DNA of 64,000 bases from JAIBJN01 sp963847985 (GTDB taxonomy: Bacteria > Actinomycetota > Thermoleophilia > Gaiellales > Gaiellaceae). The notes beneath the pieces were generated by a model. That model was given only the letters and a program-made list of their open reading frames with translations. It searched no databases and was not told the DNA's origin. A program made the translations under genes and the position numbers. Shown one piece after another: positions 35,069 to 45,500 of this stretch (positions within the stretch are counted from its first letter, which is position 1; each line of letters starts with the position of its first letter). The stretch lies in contig CAWKBS010000003.1 of assembly GCA_963847985.1 (NCBI GenBank), forward strand, positions 62,001 through 126,000, given 5' to 3'.

Positions 35069-35266
35069 GTGGATGAGCAACTTCTGGCTTGGTTCCAGGG
35101 TTCGGGGCGTGACCTGCCCTGGCGCCGCACCAAGGACCCGTACGCAATCCTCGTTTCCGAGGTGATGCTCCAGCAGACGCAGACAGCACTAGCTGGACAG
35201 CGCCAGGCAAGCGAAAATACCTGCAAAGCAAGCACTCTGACTTGGACAGGGGTAGTCAAGGAATGA
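35069..35266 (+). pseudogene. mutY: 5' stub of mutY cut off by the island
   Basis: Codons 1-38 encode an adenine glycosylase N-terminus (GRDLPWRRT, DPYAILVSEVMLQQTQ) and match the intact mutY at 48669 in about 31 of 38 residues. After 35182 the similarity stops and the frame runs into unrelated sequence, ending at 35266. The two copies differ at many silent sites except in the last 27 bases, which are identical. This is the host 5' end left behind by insertion. Confidence 0.85.
35156..35182 (+). repeat. Left direct repeat (attL-like)
   Basis: A 27-bp segment identical to 48756-48782; it encodes SEVMLQQTQ of MutY, including the catalytic Glu. Sequence on the right side of this copy is unrelated to mutY. 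Confidence 0.8.
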
Positions 35267-35335
35267 CCAGGTTGCCCAAGCGAATGTTCGCAGGATGTTC
35301 CGCGCAACGCGAGATTCACGTCGAGGCCTGAGCAC

Positions 35336-35365
35336 GCGCGACGGCCCCCTAGGGGGCCGTCGCGC
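35336..35365. terminator. 30-bp perfect palindrome
   Basis: Arms GCGCGACGGCCCCCT and AGGGGGCCGTCGCGC abut without a spacer. It lies 30 bases downstream of the minus-strand membrane protein gene and could end its transcript, though no U-tract is present. It might also be a protein-binding site of the island. Confidence 0.45.
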
Positions 35366-35395
35366 ACCGGGATGCAGGAAGCCCGTGAGTTCGAG

Positions 35396-35848
35396 CTACG
35401 AGTGGGCGAGCCGGTTCCGCCGGGCGACCATCCAGGCTCCCGCGAAGAGAAGCGAAAGCGTGAGCCCGATGCCGAGTCCCGAGCCTCCCGCTACCCAGTC
35501 GATTCCGTCATCAGGGAGAGTCAGGACGACCGGCTGGTAGTCCCGCAGCTGCGGCTGCGATCCGTCGGGACCGTCGACGCGGACGAGCGCCATCGGACTC
35601 GACGCCGGGGACTCCTCGAAGCCGCGCCCAAGCAGCGGGTCATCCTTGATCGCGGTACCCAGCTGCGGCTGGTAGCCGTCGGGTCCGTCGTTCGGGTCCG
35701 CGAATTCCGTTGTCTGCTCGCCCTTCACGGGTGCGGCTTGCGGGTGATCCTGGTCGCGTACCGCCAGGGCTGCCGGGGCAAAGGTGCTCATTGCTGCCAG
35801 CAGGAGCGCCGTCGCGATGCCGAGCCGCACGTGGATCTTGGAAGCCAT
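35396..35848 (-). CDS. Exported membrane-anchored protein of unknown function
   Basis: A 150-residue protein with a signal peptide (residues 8-29, ending APAALA) and one C-terminal membrane helix (GSGLGIGLTLSLLFAGAWMV) followed by a basic RRNRL tail. Two DGPDG-x-QPQL repeats lie in the extracellular part. GGAGAACGAC upstream of the ATG is a good ribosome site. Proteins of this layout are frequent in this class of actinomycetes; the function is unknown. It is inside the island. Confidence 0.65.
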   Translation of the reverse strand: MASKIHVRLGIATALLLAAMSTFAPAALAVRDQDHPQAAPVKGEQTTEFADPNDGPDGYQPQLGTAIKDDPLLGRGFEESPASSPMALVRVDGPDGSQPQLRDYQPVVLTLPDDGIDWVAGGSGLGIGLTLSLLFAGAWMVARRNRLAHS

Positions 35849-35927
35849 GTCGTTCTCCTTTCTTCTCGACCGCGCGGTGCGGCCGTGGGGGACCTTGCGA
35901 GGCTAGGGGGGAGGGCTCAAAAGTGGC

Positions 35928-36041
35928 TCAACGTGCGAGGAATGCGGTAACCGCGACGGTGAGCGCGGCGTAGACCTCCCAGGCGACTGCCTCCTTCCAC
36001 CTTTGCTTGCGGTCGTTGCGAAGCCAGGCGAGGAAGCTCAC
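35928..36041 (-). CDS. Possible tiny membrane protein
   Basis: A 37-codon ORF from GTG 36041 with a charged N-terminus (RNDRKQRWKEA) and a hydrophobic end (VYAALTVAVTAFLA). No ribosome site is evident. It overlaps nothing and lies before the decayed regulator. Weak support. Confidence 0.22.
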   Translation of the reverse strand: MSFLAWLRNDRKQRWKEAVAWEVYAALTVAVTAFLAR

Positions 36042-36053
36042 AATCGAGTCAAC

Positions 36054-39000
36054 GTGAGCGCGCGACCGGGGCTGTCGACGGGAGCGCCCGCTGGAGACCA
36101 GCGCTCGCTGGAGCTGGCGCTCCTGGGGCCATTCGAGGTACGTCAAGCGGGCGAGGCGCTTGAACTCGGGGGCGTGCGCCCGCGAGCGCTGCTCGCGCTC
36201 CTCGCGTTGCGCCGCGGCTCGGTCGTCTCGTCCGACAAGATCGTGGACGAGCTCTGGGGCGAGTCACCACCACCGACCGCCCGCCACATGGTTGAGGTCT
36301 ACGTCTCCAAGCTGCGCAAGCTCGTCAGCGGGGACGTGCTTGTGACCCTCAGCCCTGGCTATCTCCTTCGAGCTGATCCCGAGCAGGTCGACATCGCCCG
36401 CTTCGAGCGGCTGTTCGCAGAGGGGCAGGAGGTCCTGGCGCGGGGCGAAGCGACAATGGCGACCGCCCGGCTCGGCGAGGCGCTCGCCCTGTGGCGAGGC
36501 CCAGCGCTAGTCGACTTCGCCTATGAGCCCTTCGCGCAGACGGAGATCGTGCGGCTCGAAGAACTCCGGCTTCTGGCCGAAGAGCAACGGATCGAGGCGG
36601 AGCTCGCGCTCGGGAACGCCCCTGAGCTGATCGGAGGGCTGGAGCAGCTGATTGCCGCCGCGCCCTTCCGTGAGCGGTTGCGCGGGCAGCTCATGCTCGC
36701 CCTCTACCGTGCGGGCCGGCAAGCGGACGCGCTCGCCGCCTACGCAGCAGCGCGAGAGACGCTCGTCGAGCAACTTGGCATCGAGCCGGGCCCCGAGCTG
36801 CGCCAGCTGGAGCGAGCGATCCTCGGCCAGGAAGAGTGGCTCGCCGGCGGGCAACCCTCCGTGCCTGAGCGCGCGCGCGTCACCGAGACCCGCAGATTCA
36901 TCACCGTTCTCTTCGGCGAGCTCGCCGTTGACGGGGTCGAGGCTGATTGGAAGCGGTTCAACGCTCGCAAGGCGGCTTCTGGAACAAGCGAAAACGGTGC
37001 TGGACCACCACGGGGCCACCGGAGAAGGGCTGCCTGATGGAACGCTGATGGGCGTCTTCGGAAGTCCGGTGCGCACGAGGACGATGCACCGTGCCTGCGC
37101 GCCGCGCAGGAGCTTCGAGAGCTCGCAGTCGATCCGCGCCGGCGTGGACACGGGCGAGGTCTTGGCCGGCGGGGAACGAGGGTGAGCGGTCCGGCGGTGA
37201 CGCACCGCAGCTATGCTCCTCGCGGCCGCTTCGCCCGGCGACGTTCTGTAGGGGAGGCGACACGCCAGCTCCTGGTACACGCAGCTCGCTTCCGCGGGCC
37301 GGTCGCTCGAAGATGAGACGGTGGCGCTGCTCGAGGTGATACGCGCTGCGCTGGCACGCTGCTCGACTTGACACGGCAATGGTGGGCGCTAGAAGGAGCT
37401 GGCGCACTTCGCGCGCGTTCACGCGGACGTTGTGACGGCGCTTTAATCTCGTCACGTGGTCGGAGAGCGGGCATCGGGAAGTCTCGTTTGCTCGTGAGTT
37501 CGGCGACGAGATAGAGGGCAATGCGTTCTCTTGGCCGGGCGCTGCTGACGGCGAGGGCATCACTACTGGCCTCTGCGTGATTCTCGTCAGCTCAAGAGCG
37601 AGGAGCGAGGGACGCTTTGGGCTCTTGCATCGGACGACGACGAGACGCGATGCGACGGCTCACGACGTTGTCGGTACTGCAGCGAGCGGCTATCTCGTCG
37701 AGGAGATTCGCTGGGCTGCGCCGCCTCTTTGAAGCTTCGCCAGGGACACGCGTTGTTCTCGTCTTCGAGGACTTCACTGGTCTGAGCTGACGTTCCTCGA
37801 CTTATTGACACGTCGCTGAGGTCAGCGTGGCGCGCTGATCTCCTCGTGTGCACGCCGGCCTGAGTTCACTGAGGATCACCGGAGTGGATCGGTTAAGGCA
37901 GGCGCACCTGCTGACCTCGAGGCGCTAGAGGGACGTGAGGCTGCTGAACTTCTTGCTCGTCTCGACTAACACGCGTGTCGCTCAGGAGCGACGCGCTCAG
38001 ATCATTGACACGCTGGCGGGAATATACTCTTCCTTCAGCAACTCGTCGCTTCGCGGCTGAGAGAAACAGGGAAGGGAGACAATCTCACGTTCCTCTGACG
38101 CTTCGTGCGCTTCTTGCTGCTGACTCGATAGACTCGGCCTGGTGAGCGGACAATGTGGGGTGCGCGCTGTGATCGGTAGAGAGTTCTTGGCGGGCGCATT
38201 CAGGGAGCTCTGCGCTGACAGCTCGGGCGACGCTTCTCAGGCATCTCGAAGCTCTGACGGAGAAAGAGCTCATTGAGCGAGAGCTCTCGGCTCTTCTTTT
38301 CGAAGATGCCTTCTGGTTTCGCTATGCGCTCATCTAGGAGGCGACGTACGTTCGCTGCTTAAGGAACAGCGCGCGGAGCTACACGAGCGACTGACGGAGT
38401 GGCTGGATCGCATGCCTGCGGGCGTGATCGGCGACGAAGACGAGATGTCGGCTACACTTGAGCAGGCGTACTGGTACGCGCTGAGCTGGGACGCGCGAGT
38501 GAGTACGAGGAGGCGCTTGCTCGCGGGCGGCTGAGCGCTCGCGCAGCGGCAGAACGGGCGCAACTCGAGGGGATATGCCGGCACAGCTCAACTGCTGACG
38601 CGCTGTCGAGCTTCTTCCGAACGACGATCGGCCGCGACTCTAGCTGCTGACGGAGCTTGGGTATGCGCTACAGCAGACGGGGATGACGCAAAGGCGGAGA
38701 TGTTCTCGGCGAGGCAATAGAGGTGCGGCGAGTGCAGATGACTCGCGTGTCGAGGCTGCGCTCGGATTGCTTTGTGGATCTCTACAACTCGACAGAGCTT
38801 GGATTTGGCGCGAAGGTCGGTTAGCGGCAGACACGCGATAGAAGTATTTGAGCGCACGGGCGATGAGCTCGTCTGGCTAGAGCATGGCACTTCTTGCCTA
38901 TCAGCACTAGGGATAGGGTCGGGCAGCGCATCGCAGGACGCCTGGCAACGATTGATCGAGCACGCCGGCGCGCAGGCAGCTGGCGTGACGAGCTCTTGGG

Positions 39001-39720
39001 ACGAGCTCGCTCGCTCGTAGCTGTGTTCGGCTCGGCTCTGGTGTGCGAGGCTCAGCGACGTTGTGACGAGATTTGGAGCAGGTGAAGGGTGATCTGCTGG
39101 CTGAGTCTGACGTGCTCAGCTTGACTAGCTGGTTTCGCGCTTTGAGGGTGTTTTGACGAGGCTTGAGTCGTCTAAGCGCGACGTGTCGAGGTGTTCGAGG
39201 AGCTGGGATGGGATTGGCGGAGGGCTGGTTGGCTGAGGGTGCAAGTTTCTTGGAGATGCTCGCGGGCGATGCAGACGCGGCGGAACGTCTGCTCGCTGGG
39301 GGTTAGAGAGACTCGAACGAGCGAGTGCACGGACGGATCTTGGGATGTGGGTACATATTGGCTCAGGCTATGTACATGCAGGAGCGATACGAGGAGGCGG
39401 AGCACTAGCATTGTCAATAGAGGAAACGGCTCTAGTCGTTGAGCGGCGTATGCGCGCTCCACGCGGGCTAAGGCTATCGCTAAGCTGGGTCGGGTTGAGG
39501 AGGGCGAGCAGCTGGCTCGCAAGGCAATGGCGCTTGTCGACGGACGACTTCTCAATCGACGTGCGAACGTACGGATGGATCTCGCGGAAATCTTGGTCAT
39601 GGCTGAACGCTCGGAGGAAGCCGCACACCTGCTCGGCGAAGCGGTGCGACTCTATGAGGAGAAGGAAACATCGTCTCGGCTCAGCGCGCTCAGTCATGTC
39701 TGGCCGATGTCGACCTCTAG
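36054..39720 (+). pseudogene. Decayed paralogue of the large SARP/BTAD regulator
   Basis: From GTG 36054 to about 36950 the sequence encodes an intact winged helix (LLGPFEVRQAGEALELGG) and a bacterial transcriptional activation domain (LMLALYRAGRQADALAAY). After that, matches to the intact gene at 42512 continue in order but in shifting frames with many stops: cyclase-like segment near 37050, Walker A (ESGIGKSR) near 37470, Walker B (VVLVFEDF) near 37755, and the C-terminus (LAEILVMAERSEEAAHLLGEAVRLYE) near 39590, ending at a stop at 39718-39720. Indels every few tens of bases show long neutral decay. Confidence 0.85.
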
Positions 39721-40599
39721 GCGATTCCGGTCAGGGCTCGAATCGCGTTCCTGCGGACATGTCAAGCTCCGGCGAACGAGCCGTCTCGGAGGTTCCTTGA
39801 GCTCGGGATCCGGACGACGTCCGCATACGGTGAATAGCTGCGAGAACGTAATCGTGTCGGGCTGGGCGAGGTGGCGAAGCACGCCGCGCCGAATGCGCGC
39901 CGCGCGTCGAGCTCCAACGGCCTCGATGATGGCCGGCATAGCGATATCGAGCTTGAGTTCCCAGCGCATTGTCGTCACGTCATCGGCAGAACCGACTATC
40001 AGGTGATACGTCTCGGGACGAACGACGAGGCCGGTAAGTCCGGCACGGTGGGCAAGGTGGAAGAGCTTGCGACCCACGAACGGATCGAATCCGCGAGTGG
40101 CGAGCACTGCAAGTGCCTCCCTAAGGTCAGCCTGAAGGCGATGTTCAACCGGGTAGTTGGAAACGAGCTGGCCGTCGAGGTCCTGCAGGAGGACTAGGCC
40201 GCCTGGCCGGCACACACGTGCCATCTCGGTGACCGCTCGCTCGCGCTCCGAGACGTATTCGAGTACGAACCGCGCGTAGACCAGATCGAAGCTCGAGTCT
40301 CTGAAGGGAAGAGCGAGCGCGTCGCCTTTCACGACAGAGGCGTTGGCGAGCCCTTCGTCCGCCGCCGCGCGGCGGCGAGGCAGCGGTCGTTCAGATCAAG
40401 CGCGACCACGTCCGCGAGCGGGGCGCGGCGCGCGACCGCCGCGGCCAGCACGCCCGGTACGCTGCCGACGTCGAGCACGCGGGAGGCGCGTTCAAGATGA
40501 AGGACCGCATAGGTCCTGACCCACGATTCCGCGTCGACCTTCTCGGCGAGAGACGGGCTCGCGCGGATCGTCCATGAAGTAGCTGGAAGCCTCGCTCAT
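39694..40599 (-). CDS. Class I SAM-dependent methyltransferase (apparent frameshifts)
   Basis: Motif I is ASRVLDVGSVPGVLAAAVAR, motif II VVALDLNDRCLAAAR, and later GDALALPFRDSSFDLVYARF and GGLVLLQDLDG, the order of a ubiE/methyltransf_11-type enzyme. The frame shifts near 40365 (RR to ADEGLANA) and near 40570 (after YFMD). The start ATG 40599 overlaps the stop of the next upstream gene. The 3' end overlaps the end of the decayed regulator. The substrate is unknown; a small-molecule acceptor is likely. Confidence 0.65.
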
Positions 40600-41273
40600 C
40601 GTGCGTAATCGGTGCAGCGCCCATCGTGGGTGCATCTGCCCGATGGACGGTGGACGGAGGGGCTTTGCCTCGACGGCGCCCGCAAGATCCGGGAGTAAAA
40701 CGCATCCACGTGCCGATACCAGACGCGGAAACCGTCGCGTAGCCAGACGCTCTGCGCGTAGGGTCTGATGAGCTCGCACCCGCCGTCGACGAGGAGGGCA
40801 GCCGTCCGCGCATCCGTCGCGGCAGGAATGCGCGGCGGCTGGAAGTCCGCGTAGGCCGACGCCGCCGCAGACGCAAGCGCATACGCGACCGAGGCCGTTT
40901 CCACCAGCCCCAACTCCGGGTCGACCAACAGGTCACAGCGATTCTCGAGGAAGCTGAGATTGAGTCCGAGCGGGCCACGGTACGCGAGCGCCGCGCCAGC
41001 GAGCGTGTCTCGACCACGAATCCTTGCCAGCCAAACTCGACGGTACCGGCGGAGGCCGGCTGCCGCATACTTCTCATCAAGCGACTCAAGCCCCAAGTCG
41101 TCGTCATCGAGTCCCTCTGCCATGGCGTAGGGCAGACCCCGGACGCGACCGGCGAGTGCGACCAGCTCTTGGGAACGGGAGCCGGCGTGCTCGCTGACCT
41201 CGACCGAAGAGCCGTCGTGTCGGAGCCAAGCATGGGGAAGCCCGACGCAGATGAGGGGTGAGACACACGACAA
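40596..41273 (-). CDS. Unknown protein coupled to the methyltransferase
   Basis: A reading frame of up to 225 residues; the true start is unclear and the first 40 residues look non-coding. The central part (LGLESLDEKYAAAGLRRYRRVWLARIRGRDTLAGAALAYRG, given in two motifs) and the following FLENRCDLLVDPELG have an acyltransferase-like (GNAT) flavour: a strand with WLARI and a Gly-rich turn. This is only an impression. It overlaps the methyltransferase start by 4 bases (ATGA). Confidence 0.45.
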   Translation of the reverse strand: MSCVSPLICVGLPHAWLRHDGSSVEVSEHAGSRSQELVALAGRVRGLPYAMAEGLDDDDLGLESLDEKYAAAGLRRYRRVWLARIRGRDTLAGAALAYRGPLGLNLSFLENRCDLLVDPELGLVETASVAYALASAAASAYADFQPPRIPAATDARTAALLVDGGCELIRPYAQSVWLRDGFRVWYRHVDAFYSRILRAPSRQSPSVHRPSGRCTHDGRCTDYAR

Positions 41274-41576
41274 CTCGGTTTGAGCGAAGCAACGACCGAG
41301 CCGAAGACGCGAGATTGGAACCTGTTCGTGGGACGGAACCAGTCTGACGCGAACTCACCCACTGCTCCTCAATCGTGACCGCCTGCTCGCTGAGCAAGAC
41401 TGCCCGGGTTGCGAGAGGGCTGCCGACGAGACGAGGTGCTGAGCGACCAAGCCGCCGTTGGTGCTGCGCCAGGTGTTGACGATGCCCTAGCACCGTCGTC
41501 TGGGTCGGAGAAGGTGATGACGCGATAGACGCTCTTGCCGATCTCAAGCGCCCTCCGCCAGTTCTGGAGGATCAGG
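41274..41576. other. Region without a supported gene
   Basis: Short frames exist on both strands, for instance a minus-strand stretch FLYAAKLKRLRPYRDLILQNWRR, but none has a ribosome site or recognisable domain. It may be the eroded 3' end of the small ORF group to its right. Confidence 0.4.
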
Positions 41577-41744
41577 TCACGGTACGGCCTGAGTCGCTTG
41601 AGCTTTGCTGCATAGAGGAACCCTGCTTTTGTAGCGATGAAGAAGCGAGTCCGCAGTAATAGCGTTGAGCTCGCAGCCGTAGGCTGCATAAGAGCCGCCT
41701 ATGCCGTGCGCGATCGCAACCGATTGTGTTTCGATTGCAGTCAT
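41577..41744 (-). CDS. Possible small protein, third in a mini-operon
   Basis: A 55-residue frame starting MTAIETQSVAIAHGIGGSYAAYG. The ribosome site GGAGG lies 6 bases before the ATG, inside the end of the preceding ORF. The sequence is Ala/Gly-rich at first, then loses coding character, so it may be frameshifted. Not recognised. Confidence 0.35.
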   Translation of the reverse strand: MTAIETQSVAIAHGIGGSYAAYGCELNAITADSLLHRYKSRVPLCSKAQATQAVP

Positions 41745-41747
41745 CGC

Positions 41748-41831
41748 CTACCTCCAATCGGTGGGAAAGAAGTACGTCGTCAAGGCGACACCGAGGAAGA
41801 GCGCCGCGCCTGCGATCCTTGGCCAGCTCAT
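41748..41831 (-). CDS. Tiny hydrophobic protein, second in a mini-operon
   Basis: Twenty-seven residues, MSWPRIAGAALFLGV then ALTTYFFPTDWR. One short membrane helix with a Trp/Pro end. Its ATG overlaps the stop of the preceding gene (ATGA), a strong sign of translation. It resembles small subunits of membrane complexes in size, but cannot be assigned. Confidence 0.4.
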   Translation of the reverse strand: MSWPRIAGAALFLGVALTTYFFPTDWR

Positions 41832-42034
41832 CGCTTCGCTCCTTCTCGCGCGGGCGCTTGCTTGCCGTGGGCAGCTGGCTTGGGCGCCGCGTGAGCAGCG
41901 CGTTCGGAATCGCAGCTTCCCTCTGCCAGGTACCGGCGATAGGTGGCCCGTCCTTCGACGAATGCCCGGACGTAGTCGGCAGCCGCCAGGACGAATCCCG
42001 CCAGGATGATGAAGGTGAGAATCTGAGCGACCAT
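41828..42034 (-). CDS. Small membrane protein, first in a mini-operon
   Basis: A 68-residue protein with one N-terminal membrane helix (VAQILTFIILAGFVLAAADYV) and a basic, Ala/Pro-rich cytoplasmic tail ending EGAKR. GGAGG lies 4 bases before the ATG. It heads a group of three tightly overlapping small ORFs. No family recognised. Confidence 0.5.
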   Translation of the reverse strand: MVAQILTFIILAGFVLAAADYVRAFVEGRATYRRYLAEGSCDSERAAHAAPKPAAHGKQAPAREGAKR

Positions 42035-42511
42035 GAGGCCTCCAGTCGACGTGCCTACGACGTTCTTGCAATCGCAAGCTAGGCGCTGGTGCTCAAAATC
42101 CAATCAATGGGCTCTCTGATGGACAGCCGAGGCCGATTTCGACCTCGGTCCGGGATGGCGACCCTCCGTTCCGCTCGCGCCAGCGTTTGCCACGGCAAGA
42201 CCACTTCTGAGCCAACGCGTACGGGGCTAGGTGGGAACGCTCAAATCGAGTCACTGTGGGTGCGCAGGCGCCGCTGTCGTCGAGACGGTCCTGAAACCCA
42301 CGCTCACCCAAGCTGGTTCGCCTCGGGCTTTTCGTGCTCTAAGCGACGCCGGGCGAGAAGCACCTGCGTCGGACAGGACTCCGATGTTTGGAGCGTCCCA
42401 GCAAAATCATGTGGGAGGCCAGCCAGCTGGTACCGGCCGGCTGGTACGCGTCAGGAACTGGTCGGCACGCTCGGCCGAACATTGCGAAGCTAGGAGTAAA
42501 ATCGGCTCACC
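42035..42511. other. Non-coding stretch upstream of the large regulator
   Basis: No supported gene. The direct repeat CTGGTAC occurs twice within 21 bp near 42430-42450, in a dyad-rich segment about 65 bp before the regulator start. This could be an operator. Otherwise nothing is recognised. Confidence 0.4.
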
Positions 42512-45500
42512 GTGAACACTCGGCCGGAGTCCATCGCCGAGACGCCGGCGGCCGACCATGGGAAGGGCGACCGCTCGCGCGCGACCACGTCACCGGTGCT
42601 TGAGTTCCGTCTCCTCGGCCCTTTCGAAGTCCGCCAGGGAGGCGAGCCGGTCATCCTCGGCGGCGCGCGCCAGCGCGCGTTGCTTGCCTTGCTTTGTCTT
42701 CACCGCGGCACGGTTGTCGCGGTCGATCGGATCACCGACGAACTCTGGGGCGAATCGCCTCCAAAGACAGCGCGACATATGGTTGAGGTGTACGTCTCCA
42801 AGCTCCGCAAGCTCGTCGGCGCGGGCGTGCTGGCAACCCGCGCCCCTGGGTACCTCCTCCAGACCGATCCGGAGAATGTCGACATCGCGCGCTTCGAGCG
42901 GCTGCTCGCCGAGGGGAGAGAGGCCCTCGCCGCGGGCAATGCTACGCTCGCCGCCCGCACGCTCACGGACGGGTTGTCTCTTTGGCGGGGCCCTCCGCTG
43001 GACGAGTTCGCTTTCGAGCCCTTCGCGCAGGCGGAGATCGGGCGCCTGGACGAAGCGCGCCTACTGGCCGAGGAGGCGCGGATCGAGGCCGAGCTTGAAC
43101 TCGGCGCGGGTGCACAGTTGGTTGTCAAACTCGAGGAACTCGTCGCGAGGGCGCCCTTTCGTGAGCGCTTCCGTGCCCAACTCATGCTCGCCCTTTACCG
43201 AGCCGGCCGGCAGGCGGACGCCCTCGCCGCGTATCGCGCCGCCCGTGAGACGCTCGTGGACGAACTGGGGGTCGAGCCGAGTCCGGCGCTGCGCAAGCTC
43301 GAACGGGCGATCCTCGCCCAGGAGGAATGGCTCGTCGGCCCGCGCGCGCTCGAACAGCGAGCAGCGGCCACCCGAGAGACGCGCAGGCCGGTCACCGTCC
43401 TCGTCGTCGAACTGGCCACCGGCGGCGCCGAGCAGGATCCAGAAGCGCTTCGGCCCGTGATGGATCAGCTGCTCGAGCGTGCCGAGGAAGTGCTTCGCCG
43501 TCACGGCGCAGCGGTGGAGCGAATTCCCGACGAGACCGTGATGGCCGTCTTCGGCAGCCCCATCGCCCACGAAGACGATGCGGTGCGCAGCTTGCGTGCG
43601 GTGGCCGAGCTACAAGAGCTCGCAATCGTCTCACGTGCAGCCGTGGAGACCGGCGAGGTCCTGGCCGGCGGCGAGGCGACCGTACGCGGCCCGGTCGTTC
43701 GGACGGCAGTGCAGCTTCTCGCGCACGCCTCGCGGGACGAAGTCCTCGCCGGCGAGTCGACACGGCGGCTCGCATCCAATTCGGCACGGTTCGAGGTGGC
43801 CGGGTATGACGGCGGGACGGCGTGGCGCTTCGTCAGCGTCTTACCCGGTGTCCCGGCGCGCCCCCTGGTGCTCGACGCGCCCTTGGTTGGGCGCAGGAAG
43901 GATCTCGCCGAGCTGCGTGAGGCGCTAGCGCAAACGGTTACTGCACGGCGCACCATTCTCGTTACGGTGATCGGCGAGGCGGGCATCGGTAAGTCTCGCC
44001 TGGCGCGCGAATTCGTCAAGGCGGCAGAACCTGAGGCGCGCGTCCTCACAGGACGCTGCCTCGCCTACGGCGATGGAATCACGTACTGGCCCCTCCGTGA
44101 GGTGATCGGCGAGCTCGCGCCAGACGACACTGTTCAGGTGCTCAACGCGCTCCTCGTGGGACTTCCCGAAAGTGAGGCAATCGCTCACCGCCTAGCCGCC
44201 GCTACCGGCCTCTCGGGTGAGGTTTATCCCGTCCAGGAGGTCCGCTGGGCGGCACGACGTTTGTTCGAGCAACTCGCGCGCGAGCGTCCTCTCATTCTTG
44301 TCTTCGAGGACGTGCACTGGGCGGAGCCAGCCTTCCTGGATCTCCTCACACACCTCGTAGAGGTCGGCGAGGACGCTTCGATCCTCGTCGTCTGTCTCGC
44401 GCGGCCGGACATCTCGGAGGAGCACGCGGGCTGGAGGCTCGACGGACGCCAGACCCTGCTCACGCTTGAGGCGCTGAGCTCCGCCGAGGCCGAGGAGCTC
44501 GTCGCGAAACTTGATCCCACTGAGGCTCTCCACCGTGATAAGCGCGCACGGATCCTCGACGCCGCCGAGGGAAATCCGCTCTTTCTCGAGCAGATGGTCG
44601 CGTTCGCCGCGCAAGAAACGTGGCCCGCGCACGGTTTTGACGTTCCCCCGACGTTGCAGGCGCTCCTCGCAGCCCGCCTCGATCGCCTCGGTCCGGGCGA
44701 GCGAGCGGTGGTGGAGTGCGCGGGAGTTGTCGGTCGCGAGTTCTGGGCAGAGGCAGTCGCCGAGCTTGTGCCGGCGGAGGCCCGAACGACACTTCTCCGG
44801 CACCTCGCAGCACTCGAGAGAAGGGAGTTCGTCGAGCCAGAGAAGTCGACGCTCCCGTTCGAGAGTGCCTATCGATTCCGCCATGTCCTCATCCAGGAGG
44901 CGGCGTACCGGTCGCTGCCCAAGGAACGGCGGGCTGAACTGCACGAGCGTTTCGCCGTCTGGCTGGAACGAACACCAGCCCGGATAAGCGGCGACGAGGA
45001 CGAGATCCTCGGCTATCACCTCGAGCAAGCGGTTAGCTACCGACAGGAGCTCGGGCCTCCAGGCGAGCGCGAGGAGCGGCTAGCGCGCAGGGCCGCGGAG
45101 CGGCTCGCGTCTGCCGGTCGTCGGGGTCTCGCGCGCGGAGACGCCCCCGCGGCCGCAAACCTCCTCGACCGGGCGCTCGCTCTGCTGCCTGACGAGGCCC
45201 CCGACCGGATCGAGTTGATGATCGACCACGGCGTCGCGCTCGGGATCGTCGGTGAGCTCTCCCGTGCCGAGGAGGTGCTAAGCGAGGCGGAGACGCGCGC
45301 GGAAGCCGTCCGCGACGAGCGGCTCGAGGCTCGCGCGCTTCTCCAGCGCTCCTTTCTCGATCGCTACATGCATCCCGAGAAAGGCAGCGAAGGATTGCTG
45401 GAGGCGGCGGAGCGGGCGATTCGCGTGTTCGAGCGGGAACGCGACGACGTCGGGCTTTCGCGCGCGTGGCGGCTGTTGGCCGAGGTGCACTGGTCGCACT

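Noticed and set aside
35069..35266. Stand-alone 65-residue protein
   Set aside because: Residues 1-38 are the truncated start of MutY and the tail is unrelated island sequence, so it is a stub and not a new gene.
37100..39700. AT-richer region as a prophage or novel gene cluster
   Set aside because: Ordered matches to the 42512-46363 regulator in shifting frames show it is one decayed gene.
39694..41273. Methyltransferase pair as part of the borosin pathway
   Set aside because: It is 5 kb away beyond the large regulator, frameshifted, and of a different fold; no sequence link to the precursor.
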